A stretch of 64,000 bases of DNA from Flavobacterium sp. ASW18X (lineage in GTDB: Bacteria > Bacteroidota > Bacteroidia > Flavobacteriales > Flavobacteriaceae). Below, one piece after another: positions 37,510 through 46,883 of the stretch; positions within the stretch are counted from its first letter, which is position 1; the number at the start of each line of letters is the position of its first letter. Location: positions 57,757-121,756 of the forward strand of contig NZ_SWKK01000015.1 in NCBI RefSeq assembly GCF_005144745.1. Direction: 5' to 3'. The notes beneath the pieces are model-generated. The model was not told where the DNA came from and did not search any database. It saw only the letters and a program-made list of their open reading frames with translations. The position numbers and the translations under genes are program-made.

Positions 37510-37671
37510 ACTTAAACAATATTATATGTATTTTTGTTAACTTATTTCTAAAAAAAATAGATATAGACAATTTATAATAAATACAAAGTATATTATTTAT
37601 TTCCTTTGAAATTGAAAAAGCATCAATTTTGTTAATTAAATCCTAATGCAAAAAGAAGACAAGTACAATTA

Positions 37672-37679
37672 TATTTTTG
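37672..37679 (+). promoter_or_regulatory. -7 promoter box
   Basis: TATTTTTG matches TAnnTTTG, 35 bp before the small gene at 37715. The rest of 37510-37714 is AT-rich without other visible signals. Confidence 0.4.
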
Positions 37680-37714
37680 TTTATTATTTTTAAAAAAACA
37701 TTAAACGTTATAAT

Positions 37715-37936
37715 ATGGACTTACTTTTGAAAGCAGAAGAGTTTGAAAAAAGGCCGATGAGTCACATGTCAACGAGTGACCGTGTAAAAGCCTCAAGAGA
37801 AGCAAAAGAATTAGTTTTAGGTATTAATGAAATTTACAAAAAGACTAAAGACAGCAAACTTATGGAGGTAATGAAACGTATTACAACAAAAAAACGAAAG
37901 ATTGAAAAACGTTTAAAGGGTACTCCTTTAGTATAA
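37715..37936 (+). CDS. Small basic helical protein
   Basis: 73 residues, predicted helical, strongly basic C terminus (MKRITTKKRKIEKRLKG). No membrane segment or signal. Eleven bases upstream of the Lacal_2735-type gene, so co-transcribed. Function unknown. Confidence 0.7.
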   Translation: MDLLLKAEEFEKRPMSHMSTSDRVKASREAKELVLGINEIYKKTKDSKLMEVMKRITTKKRKIEKRLKGTPLV

Positions 37937-37946
37937 TCTCTCTGGC

Positions 37947-38111
37947 ATGTTTGGATTATTTAAAAAGAAAACAGAAAAAGAAAGGCTACAAGACCAGTAT
38001 GCCAAATTAATGAAAGAAGCGCATACCTTGTCTACGACTAATAGAAAATTAAGTGATGAAAAGGTATACGAAGCTGAACAAGTTTTAAAACAAATGGAAA
38101 AATTGCCATAA
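37947..38111 (+). CDS. Lacal_2735 family protein
   Basis: 54 residues, MFGLFKKKTEKERLQ at the start followed by LMKEAHTLSTTNRKLSDEK and a helical tail: the pattern of the short Lacal_2735 family typical of Flavobacteriaceae. Highly charged, predicted coiled coil; role unknown. Missed by length cut-offs but clearly coding. Confidence 0.8.
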   Translation: MFGLFKKKTEKERLQDQYAKLMKEAHTLSTTNRKLSDEKVYEAEQVLKQMEKLP

Positions 38112-38245
38112 ATGTTCTACGTTTATGGCTTTTTTAAGAGTCACTTACCTTACACCCCCCCTAGTTACGTTACATTTAATCTTTTATTAAGATAGGAAAG
38201 CTTTGATTCCCATTAGCTTTGTTTTTCCACAGCTTATACAATCCC

Positions 38246-39307
38246 ATGGACAAATTTATTCTACGCTTTCTTTTACTTTTTTTTATCATAGGATTTAGCT
38301 CCCAAGCAAGAGCGCAAAATAGTATAACCAATTTCTTTGTAAAAAGTAAAAATGGAATTAGGAAAAATGTGGTGATAGAATTTTCTGATGATCAAGGCAA
38401 TACTACACACCTACCCATTGTACTTATTAAAGGAATAGAAAAAGGTAAAACTCTAACCGTTTTGGCAGGAGTACATGGCTATGAATATCCCCCAATAATG
38501 GCCGTGCAACAACTCATTAAAGAGGTTGAAGCATACAACCTGAAAGGCAACTTAATTATAATCCCTATTAGCAGCTCCTCTGCATTTTATGGTAGGTCTA
38601 TTTTTAAGAATCCAGACGATGGTGTAAACCTCAACAATGCTTTTCCTGGCAAAGAACAAGGTACCGTTACAGAACAGATTGCTTATTATATAACCAAAAA
38701 TATCATTCCACAAAGTGATGTCTTTTTAGATATCCATGGTGGTGACGCTAGCGAAGATTTAATGCCTTTTGTATGCTATTATCGCCATGAAGACCAACCC
38801 GTAGCCACTGCACTAGCTAAAGAGTTATCAGAAACTAGTGGTTTTACCAATGTAGTTTCTTATCCCTACACGATTAAAGACACGGAACCTGCCAAATATG
38901 CCTTTAAACAAGCTGTACAAGACGGTAAAGTAGGCTTGAGCTTTGAAGCTGGTAAATTGGGTAATGTGCAGGAAGACGCAGTAGCTTTAAATAAGAATGG
39001 AATATATCATTTACTAGCCCAATTAGGGATGTATAACACAAACCTACCATTGCCTAAAAGCTTAAATCAATATGTAAATCCTGTTTATATAAAATCACCG
39101 GCTAAAGGTATTTTTTACGCCAATGTTAAAGCCGGAGACACCGTGTATAAAGGGCAAGAAATTGGTAAAATAACCAACGAATTTGGGGAAATTTTAGCAA
39201 CCGTACAAGCCTCTGAAAATGGTACTATACTTTATATGGTAGGAACACCGCCGGTAACAAAAAAGGATACACTATTTTGTATTGCTTTACCCAAGGATAC
39301 AGATTAA
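38246..39307 (+). CDS. Succinylglutamate desuccinylase/aspartoacylase family hydrolase, secreted
   Basis: 353 residues from the ATG at 38246 with a signal peptide ending ARAQN. The M14-like zinc site is visible: GVHGYEYPP (His and Glu ligands) and VFLDIHGGDASED (His ligand); a catalytic Glu in LSFEAGKLG. The C-terminal ~90 residues form a lipoyl-like beta domain. It should release an acyl group from an N-acyl compound outside the cytoplasm; substrate unknown. It overlaps the Fur-type gene by four bases. Confidence 0.88.
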   Translation: MDKFILRFLLLFFIIGFSSQARAQNSITNFFVKSKNGIRKNVVIEFSDDQGNTTHLPIVLIKGIEKGKTLTVLAGVHGYEYPPIMAVQQLIKEVEAYNLKGNLIIIPISSSSAFYGRSIFKNPDDGVNLNNAFPGKEQGTVTEQIAYYITKNIIPQSDVFLDIHGGDASEDLMPFVCYYRHEDQPVATALAKELSETSGFTNVVSYPYTIKDTEPAKYAFKQAVQDGKVGLSFEAGKLGNVQEDAVALNKNGIYHLLAQLGMYNTNLPLPKSLNQYVNPVYIKSPAKGIFYANVKAGDTVYKGQEIGKITNEFGEILATVQASENGTILYMVGTPPVTKKDTLFCIALPKDTD

Positions 39308-39684
39308 TGCCTACAATTATCACATACTCCGGTCAGTAGTAACTGTGCATGTTCTACTTTTTTGTTGGGTAAAATCGGAATTTTTATTTCGTAAGCAACA
39401 CATTCAACCTTGCCACAACTGGTACATTGAAAATGTGGATGTACATCTACATGCTCTTTATGGTTACAATCTTTGCATTTGGCATAGTGTTTTAAACCAT
39501 TGGTACCCAAAAATGAATGGACTTTACCTTCATCTTCGAGACGGTCTAAAATTCTATAAATGGTAGAACGGTTCATTTCTTCCTTAAACTTCTCTACCAA
39601 ATCCAACACCCCAATTGCATGCTCATAGGTATCAAAAAATTGCGTTACCAACCGTACTGTTTTTGTGGTTCTTACTACTCCCAT
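39304..39684 (-). CDS. Fur-family repressor, probable Zur
   Basis: 126 residues, short for Fur. Winged helix MNRSTIYRILDRLEDEGKV; C-terminal dimerisation domain with metal ligands HPHFQCTSC and CDNCRH (CxxC pairs, Cys121 and Cys124) plus an extra KCKDCNHKEHVDVH segment rich in Cys and His. The structural-zinc Cys pairs and the metal genes next door point to zinc control. It diverges from a MerC gene across 76 bp containing two TGCAA-N5-TTGCA boxes, so it likely represses itself and its neighbour. Confidence 0.85.
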   Translation of the reverse strand: MGVVRTTKTVRLVTQFFDTYEHAIGVLDLVEKFKEEMNRSTIYRILDRLEDEGKVHSFLGTNGLKHYAKCKDCNHKEHVDVHPHFQCTSCGKVECVAYEIKIPILPNKKVEHAQLLLTGVCDNCRH

Positions 39685-39697
39685 ACCACAAATTTAA

Positions 39698-39750
39698 TGC
39701 AAAACAGTTGCAATTACAATCGCTTTAATTACTTTTGCAATTCAATTGCA
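39698..39750. promoter_or_regulatory. Two TGCAA-N5-TTGCA operator boxes (probable Zur boxes)
   Basis: TGCAAAACAGTTGCA (39698-39712) and TGCAATTCAATTGCA (39736-39750) share the arrangement TGCAA-N5-TTGCA and start 38 bp apart. The second extends to the 17-bp near-palindrome TTGCAATTCAATTGCAA. They fill the 76-bp divergent promoter region of the Fur-type and MerC genes. Confidence 0.7.
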
Positions 39751-39760
39751 ATAACAAAAG

Positions 39761-40159
39761 ATGAATATCACTTTAAAAAAACCAGATGCATTAGGTGCAT
39801 TAGCCAGCGGATTATGTTTGGTCCACTGTATAGCGACGCCATTTTTGTTTTTACTGCCCATTGGATTTGAGTCCGATGTTGTCCCTAACTGGTGGAAGCA
39901 GCTAGATGTTTTCTTTTTAATTATCTCTTTTCTGGCAGTTTTACAGGCAACTAAAACAACCGCTGCACCATGGATAAAACCCGCCTTATGGCTGAGTTGG
40001 TCTGCTTTAACTTTTTTATTATTGAATGAAAAGTTTGAGGGTTTTCCACTACCCGAAATAGCAACCTATGCTGTAGCTATAAGCCTGGTATTCCTGCATC
40101 TATACAATAGAAAATACTGCCAATGTAAAACCGATACATGCTGTGCAAAAAATGGATAA
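39761..40159 (+). CDS. MerC-domain membrane protein
   Basis: 132 residues, four membrane segments; the MerC metal-binding motif GLCLVHCIATPF (Cys19, Cys23) in the first segment and a Cys-rich C terminus (KYCQCKTDTCCAKNG). MerC proteins bind and move thiophilic metals across the inner membrane. Divergent from the Zur-type gene and bearing its operator, it likely takes part in zinc (or related metal) handling rather than mercury resistance. Confidence 0.8.
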   Translation: MNITLKKPDALGALASGLCLVHCIATPFLFLLPIGFESDVVPNWWKQLDVFFLIISFLAVLQATKTTAAPWIKPALWLSWSALTFLLLNEKFEGFPLPEIATYAVAISLVFLHLYNRKYCQCKTDTCCAKNG

Positions 40160-40298
40160 AGAAAAGATAGCAGTTTTTTAGATAGCATATAATATTCCCT
40201 AGGTTGTTACCAGCCGTAACACCATAAAATTAAGCCAAAAACCATTTAACAGCTATCTTGTTAGCACTATCTTTAAGCTTCTTTTTCAGCAGAGTTAT

Positions 40299-40928
40299 AT
40301 GATACAGTCTAGTAGCCTAACATATCAATATCCTAGCAGTTCTTCCGTTTTGGCTTTTCCTAATCTACATTTAGATGAGGCAGAAAGTCTTCTTATTTTG
40401 GGGAAATCTGGGGTAGGCAAAACAACCCTATTACATCTTTTGGCAGGTTTGATACGACCGGCTACGGGTAACGTTACCATAAACCACACCGATATCACTA
40501 CCCTATCCGCCAAAGCGCTAGATGCGTTCAGAGGTAAGCAAATAGGTATGGTTTTTCAGAACAATCATGCGTTACGGTCATTAACCGTATTAGAAAATCT
40601 AAAAGCACGCTTGTACTTTACAAAAAAAACAAGTAATAAAAATGCGCTTGTAGAATTACTGAACGTATTAGGGATTGCAGATTGCCAGAACAAAAAAACA
40701 AACGAATTAAGTATTGGTCAATTACAACGCTTGGGTATCGCGCTGGCAGTGGTACATCAACCTAAATTAATATTAGCGGACGAACCCACCTCTAGCTTAG
40801 ACGATACCAATTGTACTAAAGTAATGCAGTTATTACAAGAACAAGCAACTGCAAATAAGGCGAACCTCATCGTGATTACACACGACCAGCGTATTAAGGC
40901 GAACTTTAAAAATGTACTTACGCTATGA
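40299..40928 (+). CDS. ABC transporter ATP-binding protein, LolD/MacB type
   Basis: 209 residues. Walker A LILGKSGVGKTTLLHLLAG (~33-50), Q-loop, signature LSIGQLQRL (~138) and Walker B LILADEPTSSLDD (~161). It energises the FtsX-type permease in the next gene, whose start overlaps its stop. The pair belongs to the family of lipoprotein/peptide exporters and MacB-like complexes, but the locus content (below) suggests a zinc role, as in ZrgBCDE-type loci of Vibrio (analogy). Confidence 0.9.
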   Translation: MIQSSSLTYQYPSSSSVLAFPNLHLDEAESLLILGKSGVGKTTLLHLLAGLIRPATGNVTINHTDITTLSAKALDAFRGKQIGMVFQNNHALRSLTVLENLKARLYFTKKTSNKNALVELLNVLGIADCQNKKTNELSIGQLQRLGIALAVVHQPKLILADEPTSSLDDTNCTKVMQLLQEQATANKANLIVITHDQRIKANFKNVLTL

Positions 40929-42133
40929 ATACCTGGAAAATAGTGCTTAGTAACCTAAATAATAAACCGCTTTACACATTTCTTAGCGTTTTTTCGCTCT
41001 CTATAAGCATTGCATTACTCTTAGGTGTTCTACAATTGGATGCCTCGGTACAAAATCAGTTTAAAAATAGCTTAGGTGATGTGGATTTGGTGGTCGGCGC
41101 TAAAGGCAGTCCGCTACAATTGGTGCTGTCTTCTGTTTTACATGTAGACAATCCCACCGGTAACATTTCATATCCCGAGGCTATAAAACTAACGCGCAAT
41201 CCATTAATTAAAAACGCTGCTCCTATTTCTTATGGCGATAACTATAAAGGCTACCGTATTGTAGGGACCACCCCAGCCTTTGATTCCTTTTACGCTGCTG
41301 AAATAGCAACTGGTACTAGCCCTAAAACTTCTATGGAAGCTGTAATTGGCAGTGAGGTGGCACAAAAACTGGGATTGCAACTGGGTGACACCTTTAAAAG
41401 TGCGCATGGGCTTACAGATGAAGCTATAGAAGCACATGATGCAGAATTTAAAGTGGTTGGTATTTATAAGAAAAGTTATAAAGTTTTAGACCGATTAATC
41501 ATCACTACCCTAGAAAGTATTTGGGATGTGCATGACCATGAAGAACATGAAGATCATGAGCATGAAGAAGCACACCAACAAGAAGCTAAAGAGGTTACTT
41601 CCCTGTTGCTTTCTTTCCGAAGTCCGGTAGGCTTGCTTACCACACCTAGAATGATTAATGAACAAACAAACATGCAGGCGGCATTACCTAAGTTTGAGTT
41701 GGACCGACTGTTTAAATTTACAGGAATTGGTGTACAAGCCATTTCTTGGATCGCTTACATTATTTTAATCATTTCTTGTATTACCATCTTTATTAGCTTG
41801 TATAAAATGGTGAAAGAGCGCGCGTTTGACCTTGCTTTAATGCGCACCTACGGTGCTAGTAATCTTAAAATAAGTACCATTATTGCTTTGGAGGGTATAT
41901 GCATCGTGGTATTATCCCTATTAATTGGCTTTGCTTTGAGTCAACTTGGTCTACATTTCGTCTTTACTATCTTAAAATCTAGCTTACAGCAAGACATTAT
42001 GCCCAACTTACCGCTGCAATCTTTTTTATACACCGTAATACTAATATTGGCTGTAATTTTGATAGGTATTACAATGGCAATAGTGCCACTGTTTAAAATG
42101 AATATATCTAAAATTTTAAGTGATGAAAAATAA
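40925..42133 (+). CDS. FtsX-like ABC permease with a His-rich loop
   Basis: 402 residues; N-terminal membrane segment, large periplasmic domain, then three C-terminal segments in the MacB/FtsX pattern. Around residues 200-218 the periplasmic domain carries a His/Glu run (HDHEEHEDHEHEEAHQQE) not expected in lipoprotein exporters; it should bind several metal ions. Starts four bases inside the ATPase gene and overlaps the next gene. Confidence 0.88.
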   Translation: MNTWKIVLSNLNNKPLYTFLSVFSLSISIALLLGVLQLDASVQNQFKNSLGDVDLVVGAKGSPLQLVLSSVLHVDNPTGNISYPEAIKLTRNPLIKNAAPISYGDNYKGYRIVGTTPAFDSFYAAEIATGTSPKTSMEAVIGSEVAQKLGLQLGDTFKSAHGLTDEAIEAHDAEFKVVGIYKKSYKVLDRLIITTLESIWDVHDHEEHEDHEHEEAHQQEAKEVTSLLLSFRSPVGLLTTPRMINEQTNMQAALPKFELDRLFKFTGIGVQAISWIAYIILIISCITIFISLYKMVKERAFDLALMRTYGASNLKISTIIALEGICIVVLSLLIGFALSQLGLHFVFTILKSSLQQDIMPNLPLQSFLYTVILILAVILIGITMAIVPLFKMNISKILSDEK

Positions 42134-42560
42134 ATTGATGTCCCTGCTTTTACTGTTGGCCTCTACATACACTTTTGCACAGGTAGAACTAACGTGGAAA
42201 GACTTAGCGGATATTACCTATACCGAAAAATATTACCCCGATTATGGTTCTAATTTTTTATACCCAGACTTTAGTAAAAGTATAGAAGAACTACAGGGCA
42301 AAGAAGTATCCATTGTGGGTTACTTTTTAGATATAGACCCTAGCGGAAACTTGTTTATCTTATCTAAAAATCCAATGGCGTCTTGCTTTTTCTGTGGTGC
42401 CAGCGGACCAGAAACTGCCATGGAAATTCAGTTTAAATCCAAACCCAACTTCAAAACCGACGATGTTGTGGTTATTACAGGTAAACTAAAGTTAAATAAA
42501 GACGATGTAGAACATTTTAACTACATCCTAACAGAAAGTACTGGACTAAAAATGAAATAA
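42123..42560 (+). CDS. Small secreted protein of the zinc operon (OB-fold-like, DUF3299-like)
   Basis: 145 residues, signal peptide ending TFAQ. A short beta domain with GYFLDIDPSGNLFILSKN and FFCGASGPETAMEIQ, resembling DUF3299-type proteins that sit with LolD/FtsX-like genes in zinc-regulated loci. The Cys pair CFFC might bind metal or be disulfide-linked. Starts inside the permease stop codon (overlap of ~10 bases), so its translation depends on the permease. Family match is tentative. Confidence 0.6.
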   Translation: MKNKLMSLLLLLASTYTFAQVELTWKDLADITYTEKYYPDYGSNFLYPDFSKSIEELQGKEVSIVGYFLDIDPSGNLFILSKNPMASCFFCGASGPETAMEIQFKSKPNFKTDDVVVITGKLKLNKDDVEHFNYILTESTGLKMK

Positions 42561-42593
42561 ATAGCACGTTTAAAAAAGCATCAATCACCAAAA

Positions 42594-44006
42594 ATGAACA
42601 GAAGAAAGTTTTTCCGCAACACCTCTTTAGGAGCATTAGGAACATCGTTATTAGCGTCATTCAACTCATTAGAAGCCGCAGAAACCGCCGCTAGCTTTAA
42701 AAATAAAAAAGCTAAGAATATTATTCTGCTGGTTAGCGATGGTATGAGTACGGGCACCTTAAATATGGCCGATTTACACCTTACTAGAAAAACCGGTATA
42801 GGCAGCCATTGGATGAATCTTTATCGAGAAAACAAAGTAACCCGGGCTTTAATGGATACGGCTTCTGCCAGTTCCATAGTAACAGATTCCGCAGCCGCTA
42901 GTTCTGCTTGGGGTGGTGGTGTGCGTGTACCTAACGGTAGAATCAATATTGATGCTAATGGCGAAGCCAATCTGCCTATTTGGCAAAAGTTTAAATCTGC
43001 AGGTAAAAAAGCGGGCTGTGTAACCACGGTACCTATTACGCATGCTACACCAGCTGGTTTTTGTATTAACATTAAGTCTAGAAATGACCAAGACACCATT
43101 GCAGAAAAATATCTAGAACAAAATTTTGATGTACTTATGGGTGCGGGTAACGAACACTTTGCCGCAGACAAGCGCAAAGATGGCAAAAACCTATACCATG
43201 CATTTGCTACCAAAGGATATAGCGTTGTTAAAGACAAAAAGGCAATGCAAAACGCTAGTCGCCAAAAACCCTTACTAGGCGTTTTTTATGACAGTGGATT
43301 ACCCTACGCCAAGGACCAAGAAAACACCAAAGAATTAGCCAACAGTGTACCCACCCTGGCAGAAATGACCAAAAAAGCAATTGACAATTTAAAGGATGCT
43401 GAAAACGGGTTTGTATTACAAGTTGAGGCTGGCAAAGTAGATTGGGCGGCACATGCCAATGACATTACCGGACTATTGTATGATCAATTAGCATTTGATG
43501 AAGCTATAAATGCAGCTATGGAATTTGCAGAAAAAGATGGTGAAACACTAGTGATTATAACTACAGACCACGGCAATGCCAATCCAGGGGTAATATATGG
43601 TAGCAACGCCAACACCAATTTTGATTCTATTCAGCATTACAAATTCACCAATTCTTGGATATTAAACGGACTTGGTAAAGAATCTTCTATAAACACGGTA
43701 AAGGAACGTATAGCTTATGCCAATGGCATCGCTATTAATGATGATGCGGCAAAACTACTGCTATCCTACTACAATAATTTAAATACTGATGCGGGCTGGT
43801 ATAACCCTAAAAAATTACCCTTTAAACCTTTGGCCGAATTGCAAAAGGAGTACAATTCCGTGGGATGGATAAGCATGCAACATTCTGCAGACTATGTAGA
43901 GTTAGCCATGTATGGACCAGGTAGTGAACTACTTACACCGTTTATTAAAAATACCGATGTACACTACCTGATGCTTAATGCAACAGAAGTGCAAAATAAC
44001 TTTTAA
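42594..44006 (+). CDS. Alkaline phosphatase, PhoA-like, Tat-type export signal
   Basis: 470 residues. Twin-arginine-like start MNRRKFFRNTSLGALGTSLL; the metal and nucleophile motifs VSDGMSTG (Asp49) and IVTDSAAASS (Ser99 as phosphorylated nucleophile); later VEAGKVDWAAH and TTDHGNANPG supply further metal ligands. A zinc enzyme exported folded. Its place inside a zinc-uptake operon is striking, as the enzyme needs zinc that the operon would import; it may also hydrolyse phosphate esters during phosphate scavenging. Confidence 0.85.
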   Translation: MNRRKFFRNTSLGALGTSLLASFNSLEAAETAASFKNKKAKNIILLVSDGMSTGTLNMADLHLTRKTGIGSHWMNLYRENKVTRALMDTASASSIVTDSAAASSAWGGGVRVPNGRINIDANGEANLPIWQKFKSAGKKAGCVTTVPITHATPAGFCINIKSRNDQDTIAEKYLEQNFDVLMGAGNEHFAADKRKDGKNLYHAFATKGYSVVKDKKAMQNASRQKPLLGVFYDSGLPYAKDQENTKELANSVPTLAEMTKKAIDNLKDAENGFVLQVEAGKVDWAAHANDITGLLYDQLAFDEAINAAMEFAEKDGETLVIITTDHGNANPGVIYGSNANTNFDSIQHYKFTNSWILNGLGKESSINTVKERIAYANGIAINDDAAKLLLSYYNNLNTDAGWYNPKKLPFKPLAELQKEYNSVGWISMQHSADYVELAMYGPGSELLTPFIKNTDVHYLMLNATEVQNNF

Positions 44007-44055
44007 TAAAAGCAAACAAAATCCTAAATTCGCAAATCAGTCGCATTAAGCAAAT

Positions 44056-44364
44056 ATGACCAAAGAAATCAAACATAAACTTTCTTATGTATTTCTAGCC
44101 CTTTTCCTTACGGTGAAAATGGCAGGTCTACACGTTTTTACCCATACGGATGAGGCAGACGCTGCAGATGATTGTGCCATTTGCGAGGTGGTATTCTTAG
44201 ACACCCACACTCCTGTACTACCAGAAAATGGTACTGACTGGCAATTAGATGTTCAAATCATAGGTTATCCCCAATTAAAAGTAACCACTGCACCCCAAAG
44301 TGTAAGCAACACCTTATTTTCTTACTTTCAATTTTCTAGGCCACCACCACACCTCTTGGCCTAA
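44056..44364 (+). CDS. Small exported His/Cys protein of the zinc operon
   Basis: 102 residues. N-terminal hydrophobic segment (~10-28), then HVFTHTDEADAADDCAICE with a Cys-x-x-Cys and two His, proline-rich C terminus ending PPPHLLA. Similar short His/Cys proteins precede metal-type TonB receptors in Bacteroidota (DUF2946-like in style). Likely an extracytoplasmic metal ligand. Confidence 0.55.
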   Translation: MTKEIKHKLSYVFLALFLTVKMAGLHVFTHTDEADAADDCAICEVVFLDTHTPVLPENGTDWQLDVQIIGYPQLKVTTAPQSVSNTLFSYFQFSRPPPHLLA

Positions 44365-44489
44365 CCCTTTTTTAAGCTAACATTTTTGGTGTCCCTTTTT
44401 AGCGTAAACACCCTGTGTTTTTGTTGGCATCCAAAACCCTATTTATTTCCTAGCCCCCTAGGAAAACCAAACTTTTATTTTAGAATAAC

Positions 44490-46847
44490 ATGTCTATTAG
44501 ACAGCTCATATTTGGGCTGGGTATCGCAATTACCTCTATACTCAGTGCTCAAAACAAGCCTTCCATACAAGGTACGGTTATAGATGCCCATACTTTAGAG
44601 CCTTTATTTGGTGTAAACCTTATTGCCAAAGATGGTTTTGCTACCACAGACCAAAATGGAACCTTTTTACTAAAAACTAAGTATGACTCCTTTGTTGCTA
44701 GCCATATTGGTTATGCAGAAAAGGAATACACTATCACATCTGATACCAAAACGCCCATCATTCTAAAGTTAAAATCCATTAACACCGAATTAGATGGTGT
44801 TACTTTAAAAGGTAAATCCCAACAGCGGCTTGCTCAAGAATCGTCTACGGTAAGCATAGCAGTAGATGAAGAATATTTGCATGCCAATCGGGAAAATAGC
44901 TTAATGCAAACCCTAAAAAAAATTCCAGGAGTTAGTAGCATGACCATTGGTTCCGCGCAATCTAAACCTACCATAAGAGGACTCGGTTTTAACCGTGTTA
45001 GTGTGGTACAAAATGGCATAAAGCACGAGGCACAGCAATGGGGCAGCAATCATGGTTTAGAGATTGACCAGTATGGTATTGATGAAATCCGAATAATTAA
45101 AGGACCAGCCTCTTTGTTATTTGGCTCAGACGCTATTGCTGGTGTGGTAGATATACAACCCGCTAAACTACCCATGCCCAATTCCTTTTCTGGGGAAGTA
45201 ACTATCCTGGGGGAAACCAATAATGACCTACTAGCTTTTTCTACAGGTATCCAAGGCAGAAAGAACCAGTGGTACTATCGTGGTCGCATAACCTACAGGG
45301 ATTATGCGGATTTTAAGGTGCCTACAGAGCAGATTAATTACGAGAATTACATTTTTAAACTGCAAGACAATAACCTAAGGAATACTGCAGGCGAAGAGGC
45401 TAACGGCAGCCTTAGCTTTGGCTATGTAAGTGATAAGTTTAGGACAGAAACGTTTATCAGCAATGTTAACGCCAAAAACGGATTCTTTGCTAACGCTCAT
45501 GGATTAGAAGTACGCAATTCTTCTATTGATTATGATGCCTCTAACAGAGATGTAGACCTCCCTTTTCATAAAGTAAATCACATCAAAATTACCAACAACA
45601 CTACCCTTCAACTTAATAACCACACCTTAAAAATAGATTTTGGTTACCAAAATAATCAAAGAGAAGAACAGTCAGAGCCTGTACCCCACGGTTTTATGCC
45701 CACGCCACCCGATAGTAAGGAGCGTATTTTCACCAAAAACACCTACACCCTAAATGCTAAAGATGTTATAGCAATTAATAGCAAACACACATTTTCTACA
45801 GGGTTAAATACAGAGTTACAGAACAATAATATTGGCGGATGGGGATTTTTGATTCCCGCTTATGACCGCTATAGTATTGGCGGTTACTTATTTGACCATT
45901 TTGAAGCAACACCCAATCTATATTTGCAAGCAGGTATCCGGTATGACTATGGATTAATTACAACCAAAACACATACAGATTGGTTCCAAACACCACGGCA
46001 AAATGCAGACGGTTCTACCTCTACTATCTTTTTACAGCGCGCTACCAATTCTAGTTTAAATTTTAGCAGTTTTAGTGGCGGTATTGGCGCTAGTTACTTA
46101 AAAGAGCATACTACTTACAAATTAAATATTGGTAAGAGTTTTAGAATGCCTTTAGCCCACGAACTTTCTTCTGACGGAGTTAATTACCACATGTACCGTT
46201 ATGAACGGGGCAACCTTAGTTTGGACCCAGAATCATCGTACCAAATAGATGCAGAAGTGAGTTATGCAAAACATAAATTAAGCTTTGGCGTAAGCCCTTT
46301 TGTAAACTATTTTGATAATTACATCTATCTAAACCCTACGCCAGAGTATTATGAAACTTTACAAATTTACGAGTATACACAAGCAGAAGTTTTTAGGATA
46401 GGAGGCGAAGCTAGCATAGGCTATCAGTGGTTTAAAAATTTTAATGTTTCCGCCTCTGCAGAATATGTTTACGCAGAGCAGACCAGTGGTCCCAAAGAAG
46501 GATTTACCATCCCTTTTTCACCTCCGCTAATTGGTATGTTCAGCTTTACCTACGGCAAAGAACAACTAGGAATTTTTACAGGTATCAATTTCACTACAGA
46601 TGTACGCATCGCGGCAGCGCAAAAAGAAATTGTACCACCAGAAGAAATCACAGACGGCTACCAAGTTATTCATATGTCTTTAACGGGGAAAGCACCGCTC
46701 TTTAGCAAAAGTAAACCCATACAAATACGCCTAAAACTTAATAATCTTTTTAATACAGAATACTATGACCATACCAGTTTTTACAGACTTATAGACGTGC
46801 CAGAAGCAGGCCGAAATATTGCTATTTCACTAACACAACAATTTTAA
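44490..46847 (+). CDS. TonB-dependent outer membrane receptor, metal type
   Basis: 785 residues with a signal peptide (ITSILSAQNK), a CarboxypepD_reg-like domain (IQGTVIDAHTLEPLFGVNLI), plug with TIRGLGFNRVSVVQNGIKHEA and IRIIKGPASLLFGSDAIAGVVDI, and a 22-strand barrel ending in Gln-Gln-Phe. Internal loops include several His. The short form with an N-terminal CarboxypepD domain is typical of Bacteroidota metallophore or metal receptors. Position in the operon indicates zinc or a zinc complex as ligand; a ZnuD-like role is inferred. Confidence 0.9.
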   Translation: MSIRQLIFGLGIAITSILSAQNKPSIQGTVIDAHTLEPLFGVNLIAKDGFATTDQNGTFLLKTKYDSFVASHIGYAEKEYTITSDTKTPIILKLKSINTELDGVTLKGKSQQRLAQESSTVSIAVDEEYLHANRENSLMQTLKKIPGVSSMTIGSAQSKPTIRGLGFNRVSVVQNGIKHEAQQWGSNHGLEIDQYGIDEIRIIKGPASLLFGSDAIAGVVDIQPAKLPMPNSFSGEVTILGETNNDLLAFSTGIQGRKNQWYYRGRITYRDYADFKVPTEQINYENYIFKLQDNNLRNTAGEEANGSLSFGYVSDKFRTETFISNVNAKNGFFANAHGLEVRNSSIDYDASNRDVDLPFHKVNHIKITNNTTLQLNNHTLKIDFGYQNNQREEQSEPVPHGFMPTPPDSKERIFTKNTYTLNAKDVIAINSKHTFSTGLNTELQNNNIGGWGFLIPAYDRYSIGGYLFDHFEATPNLYLQAGIRYDYGLITTKTHTDWFQTPRQNADGSTSTIFLQRATNSSLNFSSFSGGIGASYLKEHTTYKLNIGKSFRMPLAHELSSDGVNYHMYRYERGNLSLDPESSYQIDAEVSYAKHKLSFGVSPFVNYFDNYIYLNPTPEYYETLQIYEYTQAEVFRIGGEASIGYQWFKNFNVSASAEYVYAEQTSGPKEGFTIPFSPPLIGMFSFTYGKEQLGIFTGINFTTDVRIAAAQKEIVPPEEITDGYQVIHMSLTGKAPLFSKSKPIQIRLKLNNLFNTEYYDHTSFYRLIDVPEAGRNIAISLTQQF

Positions 46848-46883
46848 ACTTTAATCAATTAATAACTACTTAAATACTTTTTT

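Noticed and set aside
40202..40223. Inverted repeat GGTTGTTAC / GTAACACC before the ATPase gene
   Set aside because: Imperfect, no T-run, and unlike the TGCAA-N5-TTGCA boxes; could be chance.
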